A stretch of 64,000 bases of DNA from an uncultured Candidatus Saccharibacteria bacterium (GTDB lineage Bacteria; Patescibacteriota; Saccharimonadia; Saccharimonadales; Saccharimonadaceae), in NCBI GenBank assembly GCA_938041435.1, contig CALISR010000008.1:6759-70758 (forward strand), written 5' to 3'. The notes under the pieces are model-generated. The model ran no database searches. It saw nothing but the letters and a program-made list of their open reading frames with translations, and was not told the origin of the DNA. This document shows, in pieces, positions 41,132 through 52,592 of the stretch. The first letter of the stretch is position 1. Each line of letters starts with the position of its first letter. The translations under genes were made by a program, and so were the position numbers.

Positions 41132-42025
41132 ATGTACAGAGCAATTGCACACAACAAACGTAATACAGTTATTTTGATGATCGTCTTCGTCGCGATGGTG
41201 GCGGTGATTGGCCTGGCGGCGCAGTTAATTATGAATAGCCGCGGCATGCAGGGCAACCTGACGATCTTTTGGGGGACGTTCATTGGGGCGCTGATCTATG
41301 CATTGGTGCAGTACTTCATCGCTTCTAAGCTTGCTATGAGTATGACTGGTGCAGTGGAGATTCGCAAGGCGGATAACCCCCGTTTGTGGCGCACCGTCGA
41401 GAATCTTGCCATCACCGTGGGGCTACCTATGCCGCAGGTGTATATTATCGACGACCCGGCACCGAACGCCTTTGCCACTGGCCGCGACCCCAAGCATGCC
41501 ATTGTGGGTGTGACGACGGGCCTGCTGGAGATTATGGATGATCGTGAGCTGACCGCTGTGCTGGCCCATGAGATGGGGCACGTCCAAAACTACGATATTC
41601 GGGTGAGTATGATTACCTTTGGTCTGGTGAGTGCGATTGGTCTGGTGTCGGATATTGCGCTGCGTATGCTGTGGTTCCGTGACAATGATGACCGCGAGAC
41701 CAATCCGGTGCTATTGGTGCTTGGCATTGTCGCTATTATCCTCGCACCCATCGTGGCGGCCATTATGCAAATGGCGGTGAGTCGCCAGCGTGAGTACCTG
41801 GCCGATGCGACTGGTGCACTAACGACACGCGACCCAGCTGGCCTGGCTAGCGCGCTGGGTAAGCTGCAGGCATACACTCGCCCGATGGAGAAGCAGGTCA
41901 GCTCAAGCGCTAATATGTTTATGGTGAACCCGCTCAAACCAGGGTTTTTTAGCCGGTTATTTAGCACCCACCCACCGCTCGAAGACCGCATCAAGCGCCT
42001 CAACGAAGATATGAATAAATGGTAG
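41132..42025 (+). CDS. htpX: HtpX-type zinc metalloprotease
   Basis: HtpX is a membrane M48 protease that removes damaged membrane proteins. The 297-aa protein has two N-terminal membrane helices, the HEMGH zinc motif (AVLAHEMGHVQNYD), two more helices, and the downstream Glu ligand in SRQREYLADATGA. The start is ATG 41132, set 6 nt behind TACAAT; the longer frame to 41069 is discarded. lemA lies upstream, a common pairing. Confidence 0.94.
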   Translation: MYRAIAHNKRNTVILMIVFVAMVAVIGLAAQLIMNSRGMQGNLTIFWGTFIGALIYALVQYFIASKLAMSMTGAVEIRKADNPRLWRTVENLAITVGLPMPQVYIIDDPAPNAFATGRDPKHAIVGVTTGLLEIMDDRELTAVLAHEMGHVQNYDIRVSMITFGLVSAIGLVSDIALRMLWFRDNDDRETNPVLLVLGIVAIILAPIVAAIMQMAVSRQREYLADATGALTTRDPAGLASALGKLQAYTRPMEKQVSSSANMFMVNPLKPGFFSRLFSTHPPLEDRIKRLNEDMNKW

Positions 42026-42029
42026 GGTC

Positions 42030-43277
42030 GTGCCTGTGGCAAAAAAAACAAAGTCAACTCGCCGCTCATCATTACGCACCGCTCCAACGGTGGCTATGAG
42101 CCAACATCGTTCAAAAAAAGAGGTAAAACACCCTGACGTTGCAAAAAAGACAACATCACCCTCTCATGGTACTGCTTCCGCAAAAGCCCGCTCGCAGCAC
42201 TCGAATGATACTCCATCGACGCTGCTCAGCTGGCACACTAACCTCCATTGGCGGACCTGGCAGGCTCGCGGTGGTAGGGTAGTAGCGAGCAGTCGCCGAT
42301 GGTTGCATAATTTACAACTGAGACGGCCGCATCGAAGCTTTCGTCGCACTCGTCGACGTGATTATGCGCGTTCGTTGCAATTACCAGGCTACGTCGCCTT
42401 TACTGCACAAGTGATGCGGATGGTGCGGGCGCACTGGCGGACGTTGTGTCTCTTGGCGGTGTTTTATGCCGTGCTGCTCTTGGCGCTTGGGGCGATTACC
42501 AACCAGACAATGTACGACCGTCTGCAGAGTATGCTAGCAGAGTCGGGCAAAGATATTCTCACTGGTGCCTGGGGCAAGCTAGGCGAGGCAGGTCTGCTCA
42601 TGGTGACGGCCTTTGGTACGGGCAGTGGCAACCTCAGCGCTGACCAGCAGCTCTATGTGGTGCTGGGCTTTTTACTGGCGTGGCTCACCACAGTGTGGCT
42701 ATTACGCGAGTACAAGGCAGGGCGAGCGCCACGCCTGCGCGATGGGCTGTATAATGCCTGTGCACCACTGGTAGCCACGCTGATGATTGTCCTCGTCTTC
42801 CTCGTGCAGCTTATCCCACTGGGGGCGATGGCGCTGGTGTATATCGGTCTGTCGAGTAATGGGGTGATTAGCGAAGGATTTGGCTCGATGCTCTTCTATG
42901 TGCTACTAGCTACTGTGGCAGTACTGACGCTTTATTGGGGCACGAGCACCTTCATTGCGCTTGTGGTGGTGACACTGCCTGGTATGTACCCTATGCGGGC
43001 GCTGGCAGCGGCGGGTGACCTGGTGGTAGGGCGACGGCTGCGGATTTTGTACCGGCTGCTGTGGCTATTTGGCAGTGTGGCAGTGCTGTGGTGTGTGGTG
43101 ATGATCCCTGCTATTCTCCTTGATGCCTGGCTCAAGCACCTCTGGCAATGGTACGCCTCTGTGCCGACGATGCCCATCCTAGCGGGCTTCATCAGCTCGG
43201 TGACAGTGGTATGGTGCGCAGCATATATCTACCTCCTTTATCGCAAAATTGTTGATGATACGGCAGCGCCAGCGTAA
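42030..43277 (+). CDS. Polytopic membrane protein with a long basic N-terminus
   Basis: This 415-aa protein has about 125 N-terminal residues very rich in Lys, Arg, Ser and His (KKTKSTRRSSLRTAPT...), then about six hydrophobic helices arranged in pairs. I do not recognise the family; the membrane part recalls glycerophosphodiester-type or YciC-like membrane domains only in general pattern. The GTG start is 4 nt after htpX, so it is co-transcribed. No clear SD is present; GTG 42036 is an alternative. Confidence 0.75.
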   Translation: MPVAKKTKSTRRSSLRTAPTVAMSQHRSKKEVKHPDVAKKTTSPSHGTASAKARSQHSNDTPSTLLSWHTNLHWRTWQARGGRVVASSRRWLHNLQLRRPHRSFRRTRRRDYARSLQLPGYVAFTAQVMRMVRAHWRTLCLLAVFYAVLLLALGAITNQTMYDRLQSMLAESGKDILTGAWGKLGEAGLLMVTAFGTGSGNLSADQQLYVVLGFLLAWLTTVWLLREYKAGRAPRLRDGLYNACAPLVATLMIVLVFLVQLIPLGAMALVYIGLSSNGVISEGFGSMLFYVLLATVAVLTLYWGTSTFIALVVVTLPGMYPMRALAAAGDLVVGRRLRILYRLLWLFGSVAVLWCVVMIPAILLDAWLKHLWQWYASVPTMPILAGFISSVTVVWCAAYIYLLYRKIVDDTAAPA

Positions 43278-43361
43278 GGTAGCGTGCCTCGGCAGCGTGT
43301 TGTTGGATAAGATATGTGCGTGATTGGTGGGAAATAAACCACCTTCTCTAGTATGGTGGTA

Positions 43362-43499
43362 GCTCGTCCTCTCCACATCCCTCCGATAGAACACTATAAG
43401 GGTCGATGTCTCCCAGACATCGACCTCTTGCGCTGGGCTGAAAACTCGTTATTACAACGAGTTTTCACACTCCATCGGATGAATGCGGAGAGGACGAGC
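43362..43499. other. Cloverleaf-like structured element
   Basis: A perfect 13-bp outer stem, GCTCGTCCTCTCC (43362-43374) with its complement (43487-43499), and an inner 6-bp TCCGAT/ATCGGA stem enclose two perfect 11-bp hairpins: GGTCGATGTCT/AGACATCGACC (43401-43425) and GAAAACTCGTT/AACGAGTTTTC (43440-43466). No tRNA, CRISPR or known riboswitch signature fits. It lies between a membrane gene and ligA. Confidence 0.65.
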
Positions 43500-43614
43500 G
43501 CGAGATGCAGCAAGGAACTACTTTTAGATTAAATATATACTGCAGCATGGTTACAATGAATCTTCTCTTAAAACACTGCACTCATTGCCAAATTCCGCTA
43601 TACTAAAGCAGTAA

Positions 43615-45786
<2,172 letters not shown>

Positions 45787-45801
45787 GCAGGAGAAAGGCA
45801 C

Positions 45802-46407
45802 ATGGCAACCCCAGAACAACCGCAAAGAGACGAATTAATCGCTGCAGCGAAAAGCATGGCGCCGTTTCCAATTCTCATGGCAACCTTTATGCTCGTGTAT
45901 GCTGTGTGGTTTGGTGTAGCATGGGGTGTTATTGGCTGGGCGGTCTTTGCACTATTTGGTGTGTATGCGGCATGGCTGATTTTTTGCGGCGTGCAGCATA
46001 TCCGTGTGACGAAAAAATTGCCCAAGCCAGCACCAACGCCAGTCAGCAAGCGGATCGCTAAGCAGATGCAGCTGCTGAGCACGGTGTCGTATGCACCGCT
46101 TTGGATTATCTTTGCGCTGCTTGGTATGTTTCAGCAGCAGATTTATATCATGCCGGTGCTTGTGCTGACCGTTGGGCTGCACTTCATTCCGCAGGCAAAG
46201 ATCTTTGACCGGACGATCGATTATTATCTTGCACCTCTCCCCATCTGCACGGCATTGATTGGCTTCTACCTTGCCTTCGCAACGAGTACTTCGTGGCAAA
46301 TGGTCTATGCCATCAGCAGCATTGGCGGGGCACTCGCAACCGCAGGGTATGGACTATATATGGTGCTAGGCCACAAACAACTCATGAACCAAATAAACCA
46401 CGCGTAA
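45802..46407 (+). CDS. Polytopic membrane protein
   Basis: This 201-aa protein has about six hydrophobic helices and no large soluble domain. The conserved-looking segment LHFIPQAKIFDRTIDYYLAP recalls small DUF-type integral proteins, but I do not recognise the family with confidence. An AGGAGAAAGG SD lies before ATG 45802, 15 nt after ligA, suggesting co-transcription. Confidence 0.75.
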   Translation: MATPEQPQRDELIAAAKSMAPFPILMATFMLVYAVWFGVAWGVIGWAVFALFGVYAAWLIFCGVQHIRVTKKLPKPAPTPVSKRIAKQMQLLSTVSYAPLWIIFALLGMFQQQIYIMPVLVLTVGLHFIPQAKIFDRTIDYYLAPLPICTALIGFYLAFATSTSWQMVYAISSIGGALATAGYGLYMVLGHKQLMNQINHA

Positions 46408-46600
46408 GAGTTATACGACGCCGCACACGTAGTCAGCTGGCTTGCAAAAAGCAAGCGAAAATAAACGCATAGAATCATCTGAATACATCGCACTATGATT
46501 CAAAAATATGATCCTAGAAAGGAGAAATGGTAAATAATGGAAATTAATAACAACAAGAGCAAAATCACACTAGATATCAGTCTATAACAGAGGTAGTATC

Positions 46601-47110
46601 ATGAATATGACAGACAATACGCACAACAAATCAACCATGGCTGGCTTCTTTCTAGATGGCTGGTATGTCTTTGATAACTTCGCGCCATGCCAGGTTGAGT
46701 GGCGTGGCGTGCTGTACCCCACGAGCGAACATGCCTACCAAGCGGCGCACTTTTTTGGCACCAATCCAGCTCGGGCTGAGCAGGTGCGCTTATGTCGCTC
46801 GCCGCGCTTAGCGTCTGATTTTGCCAACCAGCATAAGGCTGAAGAAGACCCCAATTGGGACGATAAAAAGGTGGCAATTATGGAAGAAATTGTACGCTGC
46901 AAGCTTGCTCAGCACGATCTTGTGCGCGAGACACTCATTGCATCGGGCGACCGATATATTGTGGAGATGAATGACGATGACAGCTTTTGGGGTTGGGGTA
47001 GCGACCATGCTGGGCGCAATGAGCTTGGCAAGATCTGGATGCGTCTACGCGATGAGTTGCAAAGTGCAAGTGAAGATAGCCCCATGAATAGTGGTGAACA
47101 AAATTCATGA
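46601..47110 (+). CDS. NADAR family (YbiA-like) protein
   Basis: This 169-aa protein carries the NADAR fold: FDNFAPCQVEWRGVLYPTSE, HAYQAAHF, and the WGWGSDHAGRNELGKIWMRL motif. NADAR proteins act on NAD or ADP-ribose derivatives, including N-glycosidic damage products of riboflavin precursors and ADP-ribosylated bases. The SD context is ACAGAGGTAGTATC before ATG. It starts a possible nucleotide-cleansing group with the MazG-like and RdgB-like genes that follow. Confidence 0.9.
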   Translation: MNMTDNTHNKSTMAGFFLDGWYVFDNFAPCQVEWRGVLYPTSEHAYQAAHFFGTNPARAEQVRLCRSPRLASDFANQHKAEEDPNWDDKKVAIMEEIVRCKLAQHDLVRETLIASGDRYIVEMNDDDSFWGWGSDHAGRNELGKIWMRLRDELQSASEDSPMNSGEQNS

Positions 47111-47201
47111 TGAAATACTTGTGAGATAATAGCAATTTTTGATAGTAGGCTATATAAACCCAAAAGGAACTCAACAACCAACAGGCAAGGAGGACAAGGT
47201 A

Positions 47202-47618
47202 ATGGTGCGATTCTATCTCGAAAAGCTCGTACGCGACAAAGTTGTCGAGAAATGCAAGGCCGACCCGCAGGTACTCCATACGAAATATCATCAATTGGAT
47301 TGCGCGGCGTATCGCCGTGAGTTACAGCGCAAGATTCATGAAGAGGCAAACGAAATTCCGCTGGGTGAGGATAGGCTAGAAGAGGCGCTGCAGGAGCTGG
47401 CAGATGTGCAGGCTGTTCTCGATGCACTGCGCGATGATTTTGGCTTTTCACCTCAGCAGGTGCAAGACGCAGTGGCGCGCAAAGCTGCGCACGCTGGCGG
47501 TTTTCAAGGGCGCTATTATATTGCGTACAACGATCTAGCGGAGGATAGCAAATGGGTCGAGGTTTTTCGGGCGCAGCCAGAGAAATATCGAGAAGAGAAA
47601 TACAAAGGAGATAAATGA
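47202..47618 (+). CDS. MazG-like nucleotide pyrophosphohydrolase
   Basis: This 138-aa helical protein opens with YLEKLVRDKVVEK, the hallmark of the phosphoribosyl-ATP pyrophosphohydrolase-like family, and contains the metal-binding EEANE and EALQELADVQAVLDAL helices and the final KAAHAGGFQGRY. The start is ATG 47202, 8 nt after AAGGAGG, rather than upstream. It overlaps the RdgB-like gene by 4 nt (ATGA). Confidence 0.85.
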   Translation: MVRFYLEKLVRDKVVEKCKADPQVLHTKYHQLDCAAYRRELQRKIHEEANEIPLGEDRLEEALQELADVQAVLDALRDDFGFSPQQVQDAVARKAAHAGGFQGRYYIAYNDLAEDSKWVEVFRAQPEKYREEKYKGDK

Positions 47619-48172
47619 TGCATCAACCACTATTCATCACGGGCAACCAACACAAGGCTGACTACCTAGCGCGCATGCTTGGTATGTCGCTGGAGTATCG
47701 CAAGATTGATTTGGTAGAGATTCAATCGTCTTCGCCTGAGGAGGTTGTTCGACATAAAGTGCGTGAAGCGTATGCGATTGCTCAGCAGCCTGTTCTTGTT
47801 GAAGATGTGTCGCTGGGATTTGCGGCGCTGAATGGGTTACCTGGCCCATTCATTAAGTTCTTCGTTGAGGCACCAGATGGACTGGAAAAATTATGCCGCA
47901 TGCTTGATGGATTTGATGATAGATCAGCGCTGGCGGTAGGTGTGTTTGGTTACTATGATGGCTGCGAGATGAATATTTTTCGCAGTGAGCTACCTGGCAG
48001 TATTGCAGCGCATCCGCGAGGTGATGGTGGCTTTGGTTGGGACAAAATATTTTGCCCAGATGGCTACGATGGCCGGACGCGCGCTGAGTTATCGCCAGAA
48101 GAAGATGCAGCGACGTACCAATCCATCAAACCAATTGCAGCAGTGCGCGAATTTTTACAAACTCATAAGTAA
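47615..48172 (+). CDS. Non-canonical purine NTP pyrophosphatase (RdgB/HAM1-like)
   Basis: This 185-aa protein follows the ITPase pattern: FITGNQHKADYLARML at the N-terminus, VLVEDVSLGFAALNGLPGPF (the ED/glycine-rich substrate region), and GDGGFGWDKIFCPDGYD. It removes ITP, XTP or dITP from the pool. The coupling to a MazG-like enzyme by a 4-nt overlap suggests a nucleotide-sanitising pair. Confidence 0.88.
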   Translation: MMHQPLFITGNQHKADYLARMLGMSLEYRKIDLVEIQSSSPEEVVRHKVREAYAIAQQPVLVEDVSLGFAALNGLPGPFIKFFVEAPDGLEKLCRMLDGFDDRSALAVGVFGYYDGCEMNIFRSELPGSIAAHPRGDGGFGWDKIFCPDGYDGRTRAELSPEEDAATYQSIKPIAAVREFLQTHK

Positions 48173-48630
48173 GATTTTCTGCAACTTTTACTACTGTTAT
48201 TTTTATGAATCGAACATTAATTTTATTCACCATGATTAACACACGACTGAATATTGATGGTATGGTAGATGGTAGAATGCGCACTTATGACAAAATATAA
48301 TATTGAATTTTCTTTTAATATATTCAACCTCATTGTATAGGATAATGGCAACTAGTGTCGTCTCGAATCTTGATTTCTCACTACCGGAGAGCAGGAGAAT
48401 GGCACAAAGACAAGTATTTTACTTGCAATGTGCAACCAAAACAACCGGCTCATCTACCTGCATTGCGGCAGGAAAAGTAAACAGCAAAAGGGCGCTCTGC
48501 CGCAGCAGCAAATCGATACGTGAACCAAAATAATCACCGCAGAAAAGAAGGCACGAAGAGAACACGATAAAGAAAACGATTGCAAAAAGCAAGCAAGAAA
48601 TCACCAGCCTGCGTGAATGAATTGCACAAT
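48173..48630. other. Gene-free stretch between rdgB-like and pta
   Basis: About 460 nt, AT-rich. One 44-codon plus-strand frame from 48399 (MAQRQVFYLQ...) has AGGAGA immediately before its ATG but no family features. Nothing else is supported. Confidence 0.5.
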
Positions 48631-49584
48631 TTATTCAGTCGCCATACTACCAACGATCAAGCTCGCGCCAATTACATCATCAACGCTCGAGCCACGCGAT
48701 AGGTCGCTGATTGGTCGTGCGAAGCCTTGCAATATAGGGCCGTAGGCGTGGCCACCAGCCAGGTGCTCGGCGAGCTTGTAGGCAATGTTGCCAGAGTTGA
48801 GATCGGGGAAGATGAGGACGTTGGCTTGGCCAGCAACGGGACTGGTAGGGGCTTTTTTGTGGCCAATGGTGGGGACGAGAGCCGCGTCAAGTTGGAGCTC
48901 ACCATCGATGAGGAGTTCTGGCTGGTGGGCTTGCACCTCTGCGAGTGCGCGGCGAATTGTTTCGACACTTTGGCCGCCAGCACTGCCCAGCGTGGAGTAC
49001 GATAGCAGCGCAACGCGGGGCTGCCAGCCAAGCCGGGTGGCGCTCAAGGCACTGGCCTCGGCAATGGCGGCTAGGCCAGCGGCATCTGGTGCGATGTTCA
49101 TCCCGCAGTCGGCAAAGATAAGCAGGCCATCCTCCCCACCAGTAAAGTGGGGCATATCCATCACGAAGAAACTCGATGCATAGCGCACCCTGGGTGCTAA
49201 GCCAACAACCTTCAGCGCAGCCCGCAATACCGCAGTGGTGGGGTGGTCAATGCCGGCCACCATAGCATCACACGTGCCATCGCGGAGCAGCTGGGCCGCG
49301 TAGGTGAGAGGGGTAAGGGGAGGTGTATCGGCGGTGTTTGCAGATGTCGTATCGTGTTGGTGGGGTACTGTCATAATCTCGATGCCATTAAGCGAGATAC
49401 CTGCATCGGTAGCAGCCTGCTTGACAGCAGTTGGGCTATCTGCAACAAGCACAGGCCGAACGGCGCGCCAATCGGCCAGCTGGCGTACGGCGCTGAGGAT
49501 AATGGGGTTGGTATCTTCTGGGTAGGCGATGCGCGGCGGGTGAGTGGCGAGCGCATCACGGAGGGTGAGTATACGCTGATTCAT
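48631..49584 (-). CDS. pta: Phosphate acetyltransferase
   Basis: Pta converts acetyl-CoA to acetyl phosphate for substrate-level ATP formation with acetate kinase. The 317-aa protein has the PTA_PTB features: DAMVAGIDHPTTAVLRAALK, GGEDGLLIFADCGMNIAPDA, VALLSYSTLGSAGG, and LIFPDLNSGNIAYKLAEHL. It is the short, single-domain type. The start is ATG 49584, 6 nt after a minus-strand TATACT with no SD. ackA is not in the window. Confidence 0.93.
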   Translation of the reverse strand: MNQRILTLRDALATHPPRIAYPEDTNPIILSAVRQLADWRAVRPVLVADSPTAVKQAATDAGISLNGIEIMTVPHQHDTTSANTADTPPLTPLTYAAQLLRDGTCDAMVAGIDHPTTAVLRAALKVVGLAPRVRYASSFFVMDMPHFTGGEDGLLIFADCGMNIAPDAAGLAAIAEASALSATRLGWQPRVALLSYSTLGSAGGQSVETIRRALAEVQAHQPELLIDGELQLDAALVPTIGHKKAPTSPVAGQANVLIFPDLNSGNIAYKLAEHLAGGHAYGPILQGFARPISDLSRGSSVDDVIGASLIVGSMATE

Positions 49585-49590
49585 ACTTGT

Positions 49591-49598
49591 AGTATAAT
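49591..49598. promoter_or_regulatory. Overlapping divergent -10 boxes for pta and a GNAT gene
   Basis: AGTATAAT gives TATAAT on the plus strand (49593-49598) and TATACT on the minus strand (49591-49596). Each lies exactly 6 nt before its ATG, so only 20 nt separate the two start codons. Confidence 0.7.
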
Positions 49599-49604
49599 CG
49601 ATAT

Positions 49605-50087
49605 ATGGAAGAACTCATAATCGAACAGGCAACCGCCGTCAGCCAGGCTGATGTGGCGGCAATCGCAGCACTGGGCGATGTGCTGCACCAAGCCGGAACA
49701 ACCGCGCCAACTACTCCAACTACCCATGATACAGCGGCGATGGACGCTTTGCGTCAGGCGCTAGAAGCAGTGATTGCTGCTGAGAACCAAACGCTGCTCT
49801 TGGCCCGCCTTGACGGCAAGGTGGTGGGCATGGCAACACTCGCGCTGCTGGTGGGGCCGATCGCTGGGCGTAAGATCTACCTGGATGACTTCGTAGCCGA
49901 CCCATCGGTGCAGGGCAAGGGGGTTGGCTCGCGGCTGTGGGATGCAATGCTGAGTTGGGGTCAGCAGCACGGTGCGACCAAGCTCACCTTTACCTCCAAC
50001 CCCAAGCGCCAAGCTGCCCACCGCTTTTATCTCCACAAGGGTGCGACGATCTATAACACGACGGTGTTTGAGAAGACGATTGAGTAG
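49605..50087 (+). CDS. GNAT family N-acetyltransferase
   Basis: This 160-aa protein has the acetyl-CoA motif VADPSVQGKGVGSRLWDAML (Q/RxxGxG/A) after KIYLDDFV, then KLTFTSNPKRQAAHRFYLHK with the typical final HRFYxxxGA pattern. The substrate is unknown. It is transcribed divergently from pta through a shared -10 element and is probably leaderless. Confidence 0.9.
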   Translation: MEELIIEQATAVSQADVAAIAALGDVLHQAGTTAPTTPTTHDTAAMDALRQALEAVIAAENQTLLLARLDGKVVGMATLALLVGPIAGRKIYLDDFVADPSVQGKGVGSRLWDAMLSWGQQHGATKLTFTSNPKRQAAHRFYLHKGATIYNTTVFEKTIE

Positions 50088-50323
50088 CGTAGGTTAAGCT
50101 GCCCACTTCTCCTCTCTCATGTACCATCTCCTTCTTATCTGGTAGCGCAGGGCCCAGCTACTGATCATTATTAGTACCATACAGCTTAATCTATGATGGC
50201 AATTTCTGCAGCAGCTTAGAAGAGGATGTATGAGAGAAGGGTGTGAGATTATTCAATTGCCAAGACAGCCTTTGTTGTATTACTAATATAATACGCCGTG
50301 TACTGCGACAGAAAGACAGCCAA

Positions 50324-50905
50324 ATGGCACGAACTCAAGCCCAAGAAGCATTCTCCACCCTGCAAAGCACCCCGCGCGAACGAGTGACCGCGGCTGATCA
50401 AGCAGCGGCAGTAGTACAGTTGAGCCAGATTGCCTTGCATATGATGACAAAATTTGCTGATCGGGTAAACATACACGGCAGCCGGGTGGATGAGACAACG
50501 CTAGCAGAAGGGGCTGATTCACCTCTGTTGCCAGGTCAGAGCCGTGCTATCCTCAGGCTTGCAGCACCATATGCCGATGGCTCGCGATTGCAGGCGGATG
50601 TTGAGACGGCGACATTTTGGCGTGAGCCGCTACAGCCGAGCCTAAGCGACAATGCGATAGCTGCGACAACACACGAGGTAAGCCTGGTGAGTGGCTCAAA
50701 GCAGCTGCGCTATCGCATTATTACAGAAGGTTATCGCCAGCGGGTGGTGCGCTCGCTGATCGGCCTGGCGCATAGTGGCCAGCCCGCCACGCGCACGATT
50801 GGTGAGAGCCAACGGATCAGCCGAGGCGATCAAGTGGTGAGCGGCGCCGAAGTGCGAGAGCTCTGGAAGGTTCTGAATGGGGCGGAATCGCTTGATGATG
50901 AGTAG
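50324..50905 (+). CDS. Unknown soluble 193-aa protein
   Basis: I do not recognise this protein. It has a helical N-terminal half and a mixed beta region, with KQLRYRIITEGYRQRVVRSL near 125-145. There is no signal or membrane segment. The start is ATG 50324 (MARTQAQEAF), 31 nt after a TATAAT (50287-50292); the longer frame is discarded. An ACAGAGGT word lies inside the gene in reverse orientation (50521-50528). Confidence 0.65.
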   Translation: MARTQAQEAFSTLQSTPRERVTAADQAAAVVQLSQIALHMMTKFADRVNIHGSRVDETTLAEGADSPLLPGQSRAILRLAAPYADGSRLQADVETATFWREPLQPSLSDNAIAATTHEVSLVSGSKQLRYRIITEGYRQRVVRSLIGLAHSGQPATRTIGESQRISRGDQVVSGAEVRELWKVLNGAESLDDE

Positions 50906-51134
50906 TTGAAGTGATTGGCCTCTAAGGCTTCGCCTTCTTAACCTCAGCTACCCTTCTACCACTTCAGGCAGGTAGAATTAAGACCTGGTTGCAAACTAGT
51001 ACTTATTTTTGATGCTGGGTCGTTCTTGGGGGTATTGTCAGTTCTTAGCTTCAAGAGAAAGGAATGATACAAACCTGTGAAATTACCGAAGAGGACTTTG
51101 AGATTCACTAAGGTCGACGTTCTTCTGAAAAGTA

Positions 51135-51160
51135 AAAACCGGCCATTATAGCCGGTTTTC
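51135..51160. terminator. Bidirectional terminator
   Basis: Stem AAAACCGGC/GCCGGTTTT with T residues on both sides, placed between the plus-strand 50324 gene and the minus-strand CAP gene. Confidence 0.8.
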
Positions 51161-51203
51161 TATTCTGAGCAGTGTTTTCTCTCAGATATTCTTGCTTCCT
51201 CTC

Positions 51204-51986
51204 CTAGCGGCAGAACTGCATGGCAATGTAATATTGGTCGCCTTTTTGCGTTAGGCCAATGCCAGCTTTGTCGTAATCGCCCGAGAACATGATCTTGTTG
51301 TGTGGTGGGGAATTGATCCAGACATCCGTGGCTTGTTGCTCATTGTACGAGATCGGTACGAGCTCGAGAATCTCACCACTGGTGCGGCAGCTGTAGAGTT
51401 GCTTCAGGCGGTCGAGGCCACCATCGTGGCTGAGCTTATTAATCTGCGCATTGTAGGCCGACTGAGCACGCGTGCTGGTATCGATCTGCTCGATGCGCTG
51501 CACACTACCAAGCGAACGCGCTGCCCGTTCCTTGTTGACCGTTGCAAAGACGCGGTCGACAAACTCTGGTGATGGCACGTTGGAGTTAGAATTTGACTTG
51601 TTATTCGATGGGTTGCTCTTTTGGGCGTTGCTATTCGAGCGCGTATTCGAACCAGACGAAGTGCCATTGGTTGCTGCTGGCTTTTGCTCAGCTGCTGGCG
51701 TTGGCGTTGGTGTCTCACTGGGCTTCGACGCTGGCTTGATAGCCTTGGGAGAAGCGTTGGAGGCGATGATTATTTTGATAGCTTGGTTGCGCTGTGCGAG
51801 TGTCTGCGCGGATGGCTGGTCGGACGGCGCTAATGCCTTGGCCATATGTCCACCGGTTGTTGCACTCGTTGCATTGTATGCAGGCGCTGACGAACCACTC
51901 TTTGGCTGGGCTGCTACGATGACGCCCGCGCCTGCGAAGACGATCATTGTACCAGCTATGCCATACACGAGTCTCTTCATACTCAT
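51204..51986 (-). CDS. Secreted CAP-domain (SCP/PR-1) protein
   Basis: This 260-aa protein has an N-terminal hydrophobic signal or anchor (residues 4-26), a long Ser/Asn/Pro/Lys-rich linker (about 50-140), and a C-terminal CAP domain: FVDRVFATVNKERAARSLGS, LSHDGG, VWINSPPHNKIMFSGDYDKA, GIGLTQKGDQYYIAMQFC. CAP proteins are secreted and can act in cell-surface interaction; in an epibiont this could face the host cell, which is inference. MKRLVYG at 51980 is an alternative start. Confidence 0.87.
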   Translation of the reverse strand: MSMKRLVYGIAGTMIVFAGAGVIVAAQPKSGSSAPAYNATSATTGGHMAKALAPSDQPSAQTLAQRNQAIKIIIASNASPKAIKPASKPSETPTPTPAAEQKPAATNGTSSGSNTRSNSNAQKSNPSNNKSNSNSNVPSPEFVDRVFATVNKERAARSLGSVQRIEQIDTSTRAQSAYNAQINKLSHDGGLDRLKQLYSCRTSGEILELVPISYNEQQATDVWINSPPHNKIMFSGDYDKAGIGLTQKGDQYYIAMQFCR

Positions 51987-52177
51987 ACTACCCAGCGTAG
52001 CATAGATATGACAGGATGTGAAATAAGATTCGTGAAAAACTGGCTTGCAACAGAGGCAAAAATCGTGAAAAATAATACGAAAAATAGCGCCAAAGCGCCA
52101 ATATATTATGGATAAACAAGGTTAGCTCACCACTCACCGGAATGCAGTGCACTCGACGGTGAGTGGTGAGGATGGAC

Positions 52178-52540
52178 TTATGGGGATACGAATGTGATGA
52201 CTATCTCTTCACCTTCTTTCAATTGACCGAGGTCTGCTATTGCCTCGTTGATGCTGTTATTCATCTTTCTGAGGTTTTGTATGGTGCGTAGTATAGCGAA
52301 TAAAACAAGTGCTACAGCCAGGCTGCATGCATATACAATTCGCCATGAGATGCTGAAATGTGTCTCAGCCGCGATAATTTTGTCAGAAACAAAGACAATA
52401 TTTGCGGCATTTACTATACACCAGAGACTGAGTGAGATTACGCTACCCCAGTGATGCTGTCTAATATACTTAGGTAAGTACACTAGTGCGACACTAAAGG
52501 CGGTCGCCGATATAACAATCGCGAAGATATTGAGAGCCAT
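52178..52540 (-). CDS. Small membrane protein with a cytosolic helix
   Basis: This 120-aa protein has three hydrophobic segments (near IFAIVISATAFSVALVYL, WGSVISLSLWCIVNAANIVF, and IVYACSLAVALVLFAILRTI) and a C-terminal soluble helix. The family is unknown. TAGGAGG lies 6 nt before ATG 52540. Its promoter is nearly the same as that of the unrelated 40472 gene, so the two are probably co-regulated. Confidence 0.72.
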   Translation of the reverse strand: MALNIFAIVISATAFSVALVYLPKYIRQHHWGSVISLSLWCIVNAANIVFVSDKIIAAETHFSISWRIVYACSLAVALVLFAILRTIQNLRKMNNSINEAIADLGQLKEGEEIVITFVSP

Positions 52541-52592
52541 TGTAGCCTCCTAGAAAAGTCCGAACCCTTTGCGGGATTGCAAAAGGTTAATA

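Noticed and set aside
51064..51111. 15-codon frame (MIQTCEITEEDFEIH) near 51 kb
   Set aside because: It is too short to support; it may be a remnant of a longer CPR gene, but there is no flanking coding sequence.
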